Positions 18,113 to 26,431 of a DNA stretch of 64,000 nucleotides are shown one piece after another; within the stretch, counting starts at the first letter, position 1; the number at the start of each line of letters is the position of its first letter. The DNA comes from Pseudomonadales bacterium (lineage in GTDB: Bacteria; Pseudomonadota; Gammaproteobacteria; Pseudomonadales; Azotimanducaceae), in NCBI GenBank assembly GCA_041395945.1, contig JAWKZN010000001.1, positions 434,001-498,000 on the forward strand. The letters run 5' to 3'. Under the pieces are notes generated by a model. That model saw only the letters and a list, made by a program, of their open reading frames with translations. It was not told the DNA's origin and ran no database searches. Position numbers and translations under genes: made by a program.

Positions 18113-19420
18113 ATGGACCATATTGAATCCTGGAACCGGTACCGGAATCTGCGTTACCAGGCACTTCCGGAGCGGGTAAAAACCGTCGCCGGCCAGTGCG
18201 TGCTCGACTGGTTTGCCTGCGCGATCGCGGGCAGTGAAGAACCGCTTTCCGGCATTCTCCGCGCAGAGTTCGAACACAGACACGGGGCCTGCACGGTGAT
18301 AGGTGCGGAACTCAAAGTCGATGCCCTGACCGCCGCATTGCTGAATGGCTCCGCCGGTCATGCCCTGGATTTCGACGATACAAGTGCCTCCATCGGTTGC
18401 CACGCCACCGCTCCGGTGTTTCCGGCAGCCCTGGCCCTCGCGGAAGAACTGGGCGCATCCGGTGAACGGCTGATGACAGCCTTTGTGGTCGGTGTGGAGG
18501 TGGAAGGACGGGTCGGCAACGGTCTGGGCCCCGAGCACTACGGCAAAGGCTGGCACACCACCTCGACACTGGGTGTGTTCGGTGCGGCCGCTGCAGCCGC
18601 GCACCTGCTCGGGTTCGACGACCGGCAGTTCGGCATGGCGATAGGACTCGCCGCGTCCCAGGCGAGCGGGCTCAAGGCCAATTTCGGCACCATGACCAAA
18701 CCCTTTCATGCCGGCCACGCCGCCGAGCGGGGCCTGCTTGCGGCGCGTCTGGCCGCTCGAGGATTCACCGCCAATGCGGATGCGGTGGCCGCCAATCAGG
18801 GACTGGCCCAGGCGGCGGGCACGGGTTCACTCAACATTGCCAAACTGGCACACATCGCCGATCGCTGGCTCATCGAAGACAGCCTGTTCAAATATCACGC
18901 CGCCTGTTACCTGACCCATGCGGCCATCGAATCCACTCTGCGCCTGCGCACCCGGGTGTCCGCAGCGGATTTGAGTGCGGTGACCGTCACGGTGAATCCC
19001 GCGCTGCTGGATGTGTGCGCCATCATGGCACCGAGGACGGGCCTTGAAGGTAAGTTCAGTCTCACCGGGACCACGGCGATGGCCTTCCTCGGCATCGACA
19101 CTGCAGATCAGGCGAACTTTGTCGATGCGATCGTGCAGCGGGAGGATGTGCAGTCGCTGCTTGGGAAGATTCGCATTGAGACGGATGCCAGCCTGTCGAA
19201 CATGCAGGCGCGGGTGATGTGTGTGGACCGCCATCAGCGCTGCCACGATGAGGCGTACGATGCTGGTATTCCTGCCACGGATCTGGACGCCCAGCGTCAG
19301 AAACTCGATCAGAAATTCCTGAATCTGAGTCAGGGCCACTATGGCGCCCGGGCGTCCCAGGTGCGTGATCGCATCGATGCACTGCCATCGGTGCGCGATC
19401 TGAGTGAATTTGCGATCTGA
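18113..19420 (+). CDS. MmgE/PrpD family protein
   Basis: A 435-residue member of the MmgE/PrpD family, which includes 2-methylcitrate dehydratase and cis-aconitate decarboxylase. The helical domain shows the family's N-terminal block (VLDWFACAIAGSEEP) and the conserved HALDFDDT with GHAAERG further in. It lies 59 bases after the carboxylase alpha subunit on the same strand. There are no prpB or prpC genes nearby, so methylcitrate cycling is not supported; a role in handling a carboxylated or branched acid made by the neighbouring carboxylase is an inference from position only. Confidence 0.85.
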   Translation: MDHIESWNRYRNLRYQALPERVKTVAGQCVLDWFACAIAGSEEPLSGILRAEFEHRHGACTVIGAELKVDALTAALLNGSAGHALDFDDTSASIGCHATAPVFPAALALAEELGASGERLMTAFVVGVEVEGRVGNGLGPEHYGKGWHTTSTLGVFGAAAAAAHLLGFDDRQFGMAIGLAASQASGLKANFGTMTKPFHAGHAAERGLLAARLAARGFTANADAVAANQGLAQAAGTGSLNIAKLAHIADRWLIEDSLFKYHAACYLTHAAIESTLRLRTRVSAADLSAVTVTVNPALLDVCAIMAPRTGLEGKFSLTGTTAMAFLGIDTADQANFVDAIVQREDVQSLLGKIRIETDASLSNMQARVMCVDRHQRCHDEAYDAGIPATDLDAQRQKLDQKFLNLSQGHYGARASQVRDRIDALPSVRDLSEFAI

Positions 19421-19504
19421 TCCGGCGCGTCCCTGGACACGGGACACGGGCTACGGAGTACAGAGTCAGCAATTCGGAGTACGGAAAAACGGAGAGAACG
19501 GGAC

Positions 19505-20788
19505 ATGAGGCTACGATTGCCGAGCCGGACTGAGTTTCAGGCGCTCTGTGCGGGCGACGGGGAATTCCGTCTTGCTGCACGGCACTGGACGGGCGGTTTC
19601 CGACTCAACATCGGGGCGGAGAAGCTCACACTGGTGTTTCGGGATGGCCAGCCGGTGGCCGATGAGGGCGGATGCGAGCTGATCGAGTACAGCGGAGAGG
19701 AAGCGGTCTGGGAGCGCGTGCTGGCAGCGACGCCGGAGCGTTTTCACAATGACCTGATGGCCAACGTCTCGGTGGGTGGCGGAATCACCCGCAGCGGCAG
19801 CCCTGTGGTACACGGCCAGTACTATCCGGCGGTGATGCGGGCGGTGGAACTGCTGCGCGGGAATACTTCGACCACACGGGTGGCGGAAGGAAGTGTCGAC
19901 CAGGACAGTTTTGCGGAGCCGCGGGTGAGTCCTGCGCGCTTCGACACCCCCGTTGGCCGCTATGTTCATCTCGATCTGGCCGGTCACGATCACCGCCTTT
20001 ATTTCGAAGAGGCGGGGCAGGGTATCCCGCTGCTGCTGCAGCACACGGCGGGTTGCCACGGCAGTCAGTGGCGGCATCTGTTTGAGGTTCCCGGGATCAC
20101 CGGCCGATTCCACCTGATTGCCTATGACCTTCCCTGTCACGGCAAGAGTGTGCCGCCGGCTACCCGAAACTGGTGGGCGGAACCCTACGCCCTCAAGGGC
20201 GACTTCCTGCGTTCAGTGCCTCTGCAACTCGCTGCAGCGCTGGAGCTGGATCGACCCGTGTTCATGGGCTGCTCGGTCGGTGGTCTGCTGGCGCTGGATC
20301 TGGCACATCGACATCCCGACCGATTCAGGGCAGTGGTGTCGGTCGAAGGCGCGCTGAAGATCGAGGGCAATCTCGAGCAGCTGCAGGAACTCTGGCATCC
20401 CCAGATCAGTAATGAATACAAGGCGCGACTGATGGAGGGCCTGATGTCGCCCGCATCGCCCGCCGCCTTCCGCAAGGAAACGAGCTGGGTGTATTCCGCG
20501 GGCTGGCCGCCGGTGTTTCTCGGCGATCTTCACTACTACCTCAACGACTTCGATCTGCGCAGGGCTGCGGGTGAAATCAATACCACCCGGGTCGGTGTAC
20601 ACATCCTGTCGGGAGAATACGACTACAGCGGCACCGCGGAACTGGGGCGGGCAGCGCACGAGGCCATCCCGGGATCCACCTGGCGTGAGATGAAAGGGGT
20701 GGGGCACTTCCCGATGTCGGAGAATCCCGCTGCCTTCATGGAGCATCTGCTTCCGGTACTGGATGCTATTGCGAACGGGAGCGGCTGA
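19505..20788 (+). CDS. Alpha/beta hydrolase with unusual N-terminal domain
   Basis: A 427-residue protein in two parts. Residues about 150-425 are an alpha/beta hydrolase with a nucleophile elbow GCSVGG, the HTAGCHGS oxyanion region and the GVGHFPMSENP catalytic His near the end. Residues 1-140 form a separate domain (WTGGFRLNIGAEKLTLVF and a Gly-rich SVGGGITRSG) that recalls SCP2-type lipid-binding domains, but I cannot confirm that. It follows MmgE/PrpD by 84 bases in which the octamer CGGAGTAC occurs twice. It may hydrolyse a CoA thioester or ester in the carboxylase pathway; that is inference. Confidence 0.75.
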   Translation: MRLRLPSRTEFQALCAGDGEFRLAARHWTGGFRLNIGAEKLTLVFRDGQPVADEGGCELIEYSGEEAVWERVLAATPERFHNDLMANVSVGGGITRSGSPVVHGQYYPAVMRAVELLRGNTSTTRVAEGSVDQDSFAEPRVSPARFDTPVGRYVHLDLAGHDHRLYFEEAGQGIPLLLQHTAGCHGSQWRHLFEVPGITGRFHLIAYDLPCHGKSVPPATRNWWAEPYALKGDFLRSVPLQLAAALELDRPVFMGCSVGGLLALDLAHRHPDRFRAVVSVEGALKIEGNLEQLQELWHPQISNEYKARLMEGLMSPASPAAFRKETSWVYSAGWPPVFLGDLHYYLNDFDLRRAAGEINTTRVGVHILSGEYDYSGTAELGRAAHEAIPGSTWREMKGVGHFPMSENPAAFMEHLLPVLDAIANGSG

Positions 20789-20908
20789 GCAGGTCCCGGC
20801 AGCATCCGAGGCGACAAAACCGAACCTGTTCCCGCCAACGCGGTGGCTTCTCAGCGCCGGTCGATCGAAGAAGTCGCCTCGTTTATCGGCGTCGACTGAG
20901 AGTCCCGG

Positions 20909-21934
20909 CTACCACTCCGGGGTGGCAGCTGCCCGATGGTTGTCGACCCGCTTGGCTACTGCCTGGGACTGCGGCCGCAGCATGTCGTGGGGGAAGCCGA
21001 CGCTGATCGCGCTCGCCGTGTTGAGCCGTTCGCGCTGACTGGCGCTTAGGTGAACGTCCAGCGCACCGAGATTTTCCGTAAGCTGCGCCCGGGTTCTCGC
21101 TCCCACCAGCGGAATGATGTTGCCTTCTCCCCCGCGTACCCAGGCGATGGCTACCTGTGACGGCGAGACATCCAGTTCTTCTGCCACCGCCATGGTCTCT
21201 GCCGCGATCGCGAGCTGTCTGTCGTTGATCTGACCGCGCATCCTGGCACGTCCTTCCGCCTCCGGATTCCGGTTGTACTTGCCGGTGAGTACCCCGGAGC
21301 CGACGATGCCCCAGGGTGTCACGGCGAGATCCAGGGCGCGGGCCATGGGCAGCAGTTCCCGTTCCACCGTGCGATCCACCAGGCTGTAGCGGATCTGCAG
21401 ACCCACGAAGGGTGACCAGCCACGGAAAGCGGCGATGGTGTTGGCCTGGGAAACCACCCAGGCGGGTGTGTCTGAAACACCCACATAGTGCACCTTGCCC
21501 TGACTTACCAGATCGTCGAGTCCGCGCATCACCTCTTCGATCGGGGTCAGATAGTCCCGGGCGTGTACCCAGTAGAGGTCGATGTAATCGGTGTTGAGCC
21601 GTTTCAGGCTGGCGTGCACCGAATCCATCATGTTTTTGCGCGCATTGCCGGTGGCGTTGATGTCACGCCCGCGCATGCCGCCGGTGTATTTGGTGGCAAT
21701 CACCATGCGTTCCCGGTCACCGGCCAGGAATTCACCGAGGAAGGTTTCACTGGTGCCTGCCGCGTAGACGTTGGCGGTATCGATGAAGTTGCCGCCGGCT
21801 TCCCGGAAGGCGTCGTAGACCTGGCGGCTTTCCGCCTTATCCACGCCGAACCCGGTTTCCGTGCCGAAGGTCATGGCGCCGAGCGCGAGTTCTGAGACCC
21901 GCAGGCCGCTATTGCCGAGTAGTCTGTAACGCAT
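20909..21934 (-). CDS. Aldo/keto reductase
   Basis: A 341-residue NADP-dependent (beta/alpha)8-barrel oxidoreductase. It has the family start LGNSGLRVSELALGAMTFG, the catalytic Asp/Tyr in FIDTANVY, the Lys in ATKYTG and the His in DLYWVHARD, so the tetrad is complete. The C-terminal cofactor-binding segment IIPLVGARTRAQLTEN is also present. It precedes nothing on its own strand with close spacing: it begins 19 bases after the end of the thiolase gene and is probably the last gene of the DUF35-thiolase-AKR operon. The substrate is unknown. Confidence 0.88.
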   Translation of the reverse strand: MRYRLLGNSGLRVSELALGAMTFGTETGFGVDKAESRQVYDAFREAGGNFIDTANVYAAGTSETFLGEFLAGDRERMVIATKYTGGMRGRDINATGNARKNMMDSVHASLKRLNTDYIDLYWVHARDYLTPIEEVMRGLDDLVSQGKVHYVGVSDTPAWVVSQANTIAAFRGWSPFVGLQIRYSLVDRTVERELLPMARALDLAVTPWGIVGSGVLTGKYNRNPEAEGRARMRGQINDRQLAIAAETMAVAEELDVSPSQVAIAWVRGGEGNIIPLVGARTRAQLTENLGALDVHLSASQRERLNTASAISVGFPHDMLRPQSQAVAKRVDNHRAAATPEW

Positions 21935-21953
21935 ATCCCATCCCTTCTTCGTC

Positions 21954-23099
21954 TCAAGGCTGCTCGTTTGACAGGATCACGGTACCACTTGCCGCAAACA
22001 TGCCACCCACGCCGTGACAGACGGAAATCCGGGCGCCCTTCACCTGGGCCGGAGCGGTACCGCGCATCTGTCGCACACTTTCCTGGAGAGCGTACATGCC
22101 ATACATGCCTGAGTGCATGTAGCTGAGGCCGCCGCCGTTGGTGTTCAGTGGCAGCACACCGCCGGGAGCGGTGTTGCGATCTTCTATGAAGGCGCCCGCT
22201 TCCCCCCGGCCGCAGAAGCCCAGGTCTTCCAGACCATACAGCGGCAGATGCGCGAAGGCGTCATAGATCATCAGGTGGTCGACGTCCTTGTGACGGATGC
22301 CGGATTCATCGAAAGCCTTGCGACCGGACACCCGGAACGCGTTGGAGCGGGTCATGTCCTTCATCTGACTGACCATGGGCGTTTCCACGCTCTCGCCGGT
22401 ACCGATCACATAGACCGGTTTGTGGGGAAAATCCTTCGCACGCCCCGCCGCAGTGAGAATCAGTGCGCCGCCGCCGTCGGTGACCAGGCAGCATTCGAGT
22501 TTGGTGAACGGATAAGCGATCATCCGGTCGTTCATCACATCGCTCACCGTAATCGGGTCCCGGTAGGAGGCTCGCGGATTGAAGGCCGCCCACTCGCGCT
22601 GCACGACGGCCACGGTGGCGAGCTGTTCGAGGGTGGTGCCCGTTTCCTTCATGTAGCGCAGGAAGGGGATGGTGAACGTGGTGGGTGGTCCCATCGGGCA
22701 GAAGGGGGCCTCGAACTGTCCCTGCAGCGAGGCACTGCCGCCGCCGCGGAAACCTCCGCGGCCGATATTGGAGCGACCGCTTTCGCCGTGGGTGATCAGC
22801 ACGGTGGTGCAGAGCCCTTCGTTGATCGCTGCAGCCGCGTGACGGACATGCAGCATGAAGGAACAACCGCCAACCGCGGTGCCATCCACCCAGGTCGGCG
22901 TGATGCCCAGATAGTGGGCTACACCCGTAGGCGACTCTCCGGCACAGGCAACCCCGTCGATGTCAGAGGGTTTGAGCCCTGCATCTGCGAGTGTGTTGAG
23001 GGCAGCGTCGGCGTGCAGCTGCAGCTGACTCAGATCGGGGATGCGGCCGAGATCGGTGGTCTCCGCAGCGCCGACTATGGCGACACTTCCTGGTTTCAT
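21954..23099 (-). CDS. Thiolase-like (SCP-x/Ltp2 type) acyl-CoA lyase or thiolase
   Basis: A 381-residue thiolase-fold protein of the lipid-transfer-protein group. The N-half has AIVGAAETTDLGR and the nucleophile-loop region GTAVGGCSFMLHV; the C-half has NTNGGGLSYMHSG and CHGVGGMFAASGT. Such proteins often form a complex with a DUF35 protein; the steroid side-chain aldolase Ltp2 with the ChsH2 DUF35 domain is the known case. Here the partner gene lies immediately upstream and overlaps the start by four bases. A lyase acting on a steroid or branched acyl-CoA is plausible, while an ordinary thiolase role is not excluded. Confidence 0.82.
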   Translation of the reverse strand: MKPGSVAIVGAAETTDLGRIPDLSQLQLHADAALNTLADAGLKPSDIDGVACAGESPTGVAHYLGITPTWVDGTAVGGCSFMLHVRHAAAAINEGLCTTVLITHGESGRSNIGRGGFRGGGSASLQGQFEAPFCPMGPPTTFTIPFLRYMKETGTTLEQLATVAVVQREWAAFNPRASYRDPITVSDVMNDRMIAYPFTKLECCLVTDGGGALILTAAGRAKDFPHKPVYVIGTGESVETPMVSQMKDMTRSNAFRVSGRKAFDESGIRHKDVDHLMIYDAFAHLPLYGLEDLGFCGRGEAGAFIEDRNTAPGGVLPLNTNGGGLSYMHSGMYGMYALQESVRQMRGTAPAQVKGARISVCHGVGGMFAASGTVILSNEQP

Positions 23100-23521
23100 T
23101 GTGCGGCTCCCGATTCTGCGGGCTGAAAGTAGGGCAGACTGATACTGTCCGTGAGCGGTTCGAAAACCACCTGCAGCGCCATGTCGAGTTGCAATGCCTC
23201 GGGGGTCTGAGCCACGTTGATGATGTTGGTCATCATACGCGGGCCTTCCTCGAGTTCTACCACCGCAATGGCGTAGGGACCATCGAAGGCCGGATGATCA
23301 CGATGGTTGATCACGTAACTGTGCAGAGTTGCCCTGCCCGTGGCCTTGAACACTTCGACCGCCCGGCTGGCACAGGCCGGACAGAAGGGCCGGGGTGGAA
23401 AATACACCTCGGTGCAGGCCGTGCAGCGCTGCATGCGCAGTTCACCCAGCCTGGCGCCCTCCCAGAAGTGCTCGGTCTCCGGTGTGGGTTTCGGGACAGG
23501 GATTTTCGAACGGTCTGCCAT
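23096..23521 (-). CDS. Zn-ribbon/OB-fold DUF35 acyl-CoA-associated protein
   Basis: A 141-residue protein with a rubredoxin-like zinc ribbon (CTACTEVYFPPRPFCPAC, about residues 33-50) followed by an OB-fold domain. This is the standard DUF35 layout, which docks onto thiolase-like enzymes and supports acyl-CoA binding. Its TGA overlaps the ATG of the thiolase gene (ATGA), a tight translational coupling that suggests a 1:1 complex. The ATG at 23521 is the only sensible start. It is divergent from the second aldo/keto reductase. Confidence 0.9.
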   Translation of the reverse strand: MADRSKIPVPKPTPETEHFWEGARLGELRMQRCTACTEVYFPPRPFCPACASRAVEVFKATGRATLHSYVINHRDHPAFDGPYAIAVVELEEGPRMMTNIINVAQTPEALQLDMALQVVFEPLTDSISLPYFQPAESGAAQ

Positions 23522-23683
23522 GCCGGCTTCCTCAGTTTGTGGTTCGAACGCTGAGCGCGCGCGACTCGAATGTTGTGCGATGATTCGACCCGGAAGTCTG
23601 CCGGAAAGGGTGGTGCCATTTCCAGCAGGAATTCCCGAGGGCGGGTATTATCCGGGCAATCACACTTCGGGAAGGAAGTCAGC

Positions 23684-24715
23684 ATGCTGAAAGCGGTGCA
23701 ACTCGGCCGGAATTCCGGACTTCGGGTGTCTCAGCTGTGTCTCGGCACCATGAATTTCGGTGAGCCGGGGAGAGGGCATCAGGGAGACTGGACCCTGGGT
23801 GCGGAAGATGCCGAACCGATCTTCCGGGCTGCCATCGACCATGGTCTGTTCTATTTCGATTGCGCCGACATCTACGGCATCGGCGCATCTGAAGCGGTTG
23901 TGGGTCAGCTGTTGAAGAAACTGCTGCCCAGAGACGAATACGTGCTCACTACCAAGCTGTCCATGCCCATGGGGCGGGGGGCCAACCAGGGTGGGCTGTC
24001 CCGCAAGCACATCATGGAAGGTATCGATCGTTCACTCACCAGGCTCGGACATGACTATGTCGACCAGCTCATCATCCACCGGCATCCCCATGGTATTCCG
24101 GGTCAGGCCGACACACCGATCGAAGAAACGCTGGAAGCATTGAACGATGTGGTGAAAGCGGGGAAGGCGCTTTATCTGGGCGCTTCCTCGATGTTTGCCT
24201 GGCAGTTCGCCGAACTGCAGATGACGGCGGAACGCCATGGCTGGGCGCGCTTCATTTCCATGCAGAACCACTACAATCTGATTTATCGGGAAGAAGAACG
24301 GGAGATGAATCCCTACTGTGTGAAATCCGGCGTGGCACTCACCCCCTGGTCACCGCTGGCCCGGGGAATACTGGCAGGCGCTTACCAGGGCGGTTTCGAC
24401 GGCGGATCCACGGCGCGATCAAAAGGCATGGATCGCAACCGCACCCAGAGCCTTTATCGGGGTGCCATGGACTTTCAGATCGCCGAGCGGGTGATCGAAC
24501 TGGCGGGAAAGCATGGCTGCAAACCGGCGCAGATTGCCGTGGCCTGGCTGCTCGGCAGACCGGGAGTTGCCTGCCCGGTTGTCGGCGTTTCCAGGGTGTC
24601 GCAGCTGGAAGATCTCGTTGCCGCCGCTGCGATCAAGCTGTCTGAGGCGGATGTGGACTATCTGGAGGAACTCTACCAGCCGGTGGAAAACCTGCTCTCG
24701 ATCGGGACCTCTTAA
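23684..24715 (+). CDS. Aldo/keto reductase
   Basis: A 343-residue barrel oxidoreductase. The open frame extends upstream, but the ATG at 23684 follows GGAAGGAAG at a good distance and gives the family start (AVQLGRNSGLRVSQLCLGTM). The catalytic Asp and Tyr lie in YFDCADIYG, the Lys in LTTKLSMP and the His in QLIIHRHPHG. It belongs to the voltage-gated-channel-beta/YakC-like group. Its stop is one base before the next gene's ATG, so the following membrane protein is in the same transcript. Confidence 0.88.
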   Translation: MLKAVQLGRNSGLRVSQLCLGTMNFGEPGRGHQGDWTLGAEDAEPIFRAAIDHGLFYFDCADIYGIGASEAVVGQLLKKLLPRDEYVLTTKLSMPMGRGANQGGLSRKHIMEGIDRSLTRLGHDYVDQLIIHRHPHGIPGQADTPIEETLEALNDVVKAGKALYLGASSMFAWQFAELQMTAERHGWARFISMQNHYNLIYREEEREMNPYCVKSGVALTPWSPLARGILAGAYQGGFDGGSTARSKGMDRNRTQSLYRGAMDFQIAERVIELAGKHGCKPAQIAVAWLLGRPGVACPVVGVSRVSQLEDLVAAAAIKLSEADVDYLEELYQPVENLLSIGTS

Positions 24716-24716
24716 G

Positions 24717-25196
24717 ATGCTCAGGATCACGAATACACGAAATCTCTGGTGGCTGTTCTTCGCAACCCTGCTGCTCACAGCATCTTTCGTCGTCTGTTCT
24801 TCGCTGTGGAATCTCACGCTGCTCGACGGTGTGTCCTCTCCGGTGGAAGTCCGACGCATCCTTGCCGGTATGAGCCCGGAGCAGATACGGGCCCATATCT
24901 GGATCACTGCTACGCTGGATGTGGCCTATCCGCTGGCCTATGGCGGACTGTTTGCCGGAGCGGCGCTGTCGGGGTTTGCCACCTGCGGTCGCTACCTGGC
25001 ACTGCCGGCGCTCCTGGCGATACCGGTTGATCTGCTGGAAGGCGTCGTACAGGTGCTGGCACTGACCGACAGCGGCGACCTGATTGATACCAAGGCTTAT
25101 ATCACGCCACTGAAAACCGCACTTTTCCTCAGTGGCCTGGTGATTGCACTTGCCGCCTGGATGAAATGGCTGATTGTGCGGATTGGCCGTGCATGA
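24717..25196 (+). CDS. Small integral membrane protein of unknown function
   Basis: I do not recognise a named family. The 159-residue product has four hydrophobic segments (about residues 10-30, 62-85, 90-110 and 128-150) and ends in a basic tail. The pattern (LDVAYPLAYGGLFAGAALS, then PVDLLEGVVQVLALT) suggests a small four-helix membrane protein. The ATG at 24717 begins one base after the stop of the aldo/keto reductase gene, and its end overlaps the start of the flavoprotein gene, so it lies in an AKR-membrane protein-YhiN operon. Confidence 0.7.
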   Translation: MLRITNTRNLWWLFFATLLLTASFVVCSSLWNLTLLDGVSSPVEVRRILAGMSPEQIRAHIWITATLDVAYPLAYGGLFAGAALSGFATCGRYLALPALLAIPVDLLEGVVQVLALTDSGDLIDTKAYITPLKTALFLSGLVIALAAWMKWLIVRIGRA

Positions 25197-26364
25197 CGTG
25201 ATCGTCGTCGGCGGCGGCGCCAGCGGCCTGATGTGTGCCTTGACTGCAGGTTTCCGCGGACTCAGCGTGCTTCTGCTCGAAAAAGGCCCCAAGGTGGGTC
25301 TGAAAATTCTGGTGTCCGGTGGCGGCCGCTGTAATTTCACCAATCGCCTCGTCGATCCGCACCGGCACTATCTCTCTCAGAATCCCCATTTCTGCATCTC
25401 TGCGATGAAGCGTTACGAGCCTGAGGACTTCATCCGGATGGTGGAGACTGCCGGGATCGCCTTTGTCGAACGCAGGCATGGGCAGCTGTTCTGTCGGGAC
25501 AGCGCCAGAGACATCGTATCGATGCTGCTCGAGCAGTGTGAGTATGCAGGCGTGGACATTCGGGTCGGCCAGGACGTTGCGACGGTCTCACCGATGGCCG
25601 ATGGTCTGTTCAGTGTCAAGACGCAGGATGCGACCTACACAGCGGCCAGGGTGGTGATTGCGTCGGGTGGCCTGTCGCTGCCGAAAATTGCCAGTGACCT
25701 GGCCTTCCGTACCGCGAACCGGCTGGGTCTGCAGGTGGTGCCACCGCGCGCCGCACTGGTGCCGCTGACCTGGAATTCCGGCGACAAGGCAAAGTTTGAA
25801 TCCCTTTCCGGAATTTCGGCAGAGGTTGTGGCGACCTGCAACGGGGCGAGTTTCCGGGAGAAACTGCTGTTTACCCACCGTGGCCTGAGTGGACCGGTGA
25901 TACTGCAGATATCCTCCTACTGGCGGGAGGGGGCATCCGTGTACATCGATCTGCTGCCCGATGTCGATGCTGCCCGATGGCTGACGGGCGCTCGGGAAAG
26001 CGGCCCCCAGCAGCGCCTGGTGACGCTGCTGAAAACCCTGCTGCCGAACCGGCTGGTCGAAGCCGTCACAGGAGACTGGTTCGAAGATGCCAGGATCGGC
26101 AGTTTTCCACCGGCTCGAATCGCCGCGATCGGCGGACATCTGAACGCCTGGGAGTTCAGGCCGGGTGGCAGCGAAGGTTACCGCACAGCAGAAGTCACGC
26201 TGGGTGGTATCGATACCGATGAGGTCTCATCGAAAACCTTCGAGGTAAAACGCACGCCCGGCCTCTATGTGATCGGTGAAGCCCTCGATGTCACAGGCTG
26301 GCTGGGGGGTTACAACTTTCAGTGGGCCTGGGCATCGGGCTGGTGCTGTGCCCAGGCGCTTTGA
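25189..26364 (+). CDS. FAD-dependent oxidoreductase, YhiN/HI0933 family
   Basis: A 391-residue flavoprotein from a GTG at 25189 (MHDVIVVGGGASGLM). A TTG at 25174 is also open but leaves five odd residues. The FAD-binding GxGxxG motif lies at the start, and the second diagnostic block KVGLKILVSGGGRCNFTN is unmistakable for this family, as is the closing GEALDVTGWLGGYNFQWAW. Members of this family have an unsettled role; several names are used. The gene overlaps the end of the small membrane protein gene, so the two are translationally coupled. Confidence 0.92.
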   Translation: MHDVIVVGGGASGLMCALTAGFRGLSVLLLEKGPKVGLKILVSGGGRCNFTNRLVDPHRHYLSQNPHFCISAMKRYEPEDFIRMVETAGIAFVERRHGQLFCRDSARDIVSMLLEQCEYAGVDIRVGQDVATVSPMADGLFSVKTQDATYTAARVVIASGGLSLPKIASDLAFRTANRLGLQVVPPRAALVPLTWNSGDKAKFESLSGISAEVVATCNGASFREKLLFTHRGLSGPVILQISSYWREGASVYIDLLPDVDAARWLTGARESGPQQRLVTLLKTLLPNRLVEAVTGDWFEDARIGSFPPARIAAIGGHLNAWEFRPGGSEGYRTAEVTLGGIDTDEVSSKTFEVKRTPGLYVIGEALDVTGWLGGYNFQWAWASGWCCAQAL

Positions 26365-26431
26365 CCTGCTGCTCATCGAACCCCTATCGGACCGTAGTGA
26401 TCAGCGATGACCTCGTAAACCGGTCAGAGTC

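Noticed and set aside
16122..18164. 680-codon frame antisense to the carboxylase biotin subunit
   Set aside because: The plus strand carries biotin carboxylase and biotinyl motifs; the antisense product has no family pattern.
20808..20880. Inverted repeat GAGGCGAC/GTCGCCTC in the convergent gap
   Set aside because: The arms are 57 bases apart with no T run, so it does not make a believable terminator.
20789..20908. Short frame in the gap after the hydrolase gene ending RRSIEEVASFIGVD
   Set aside because: It resembles a weak amidophosphoribosyltransferase-like tail, but it is only about 37 codons long with no start or partner sequence.
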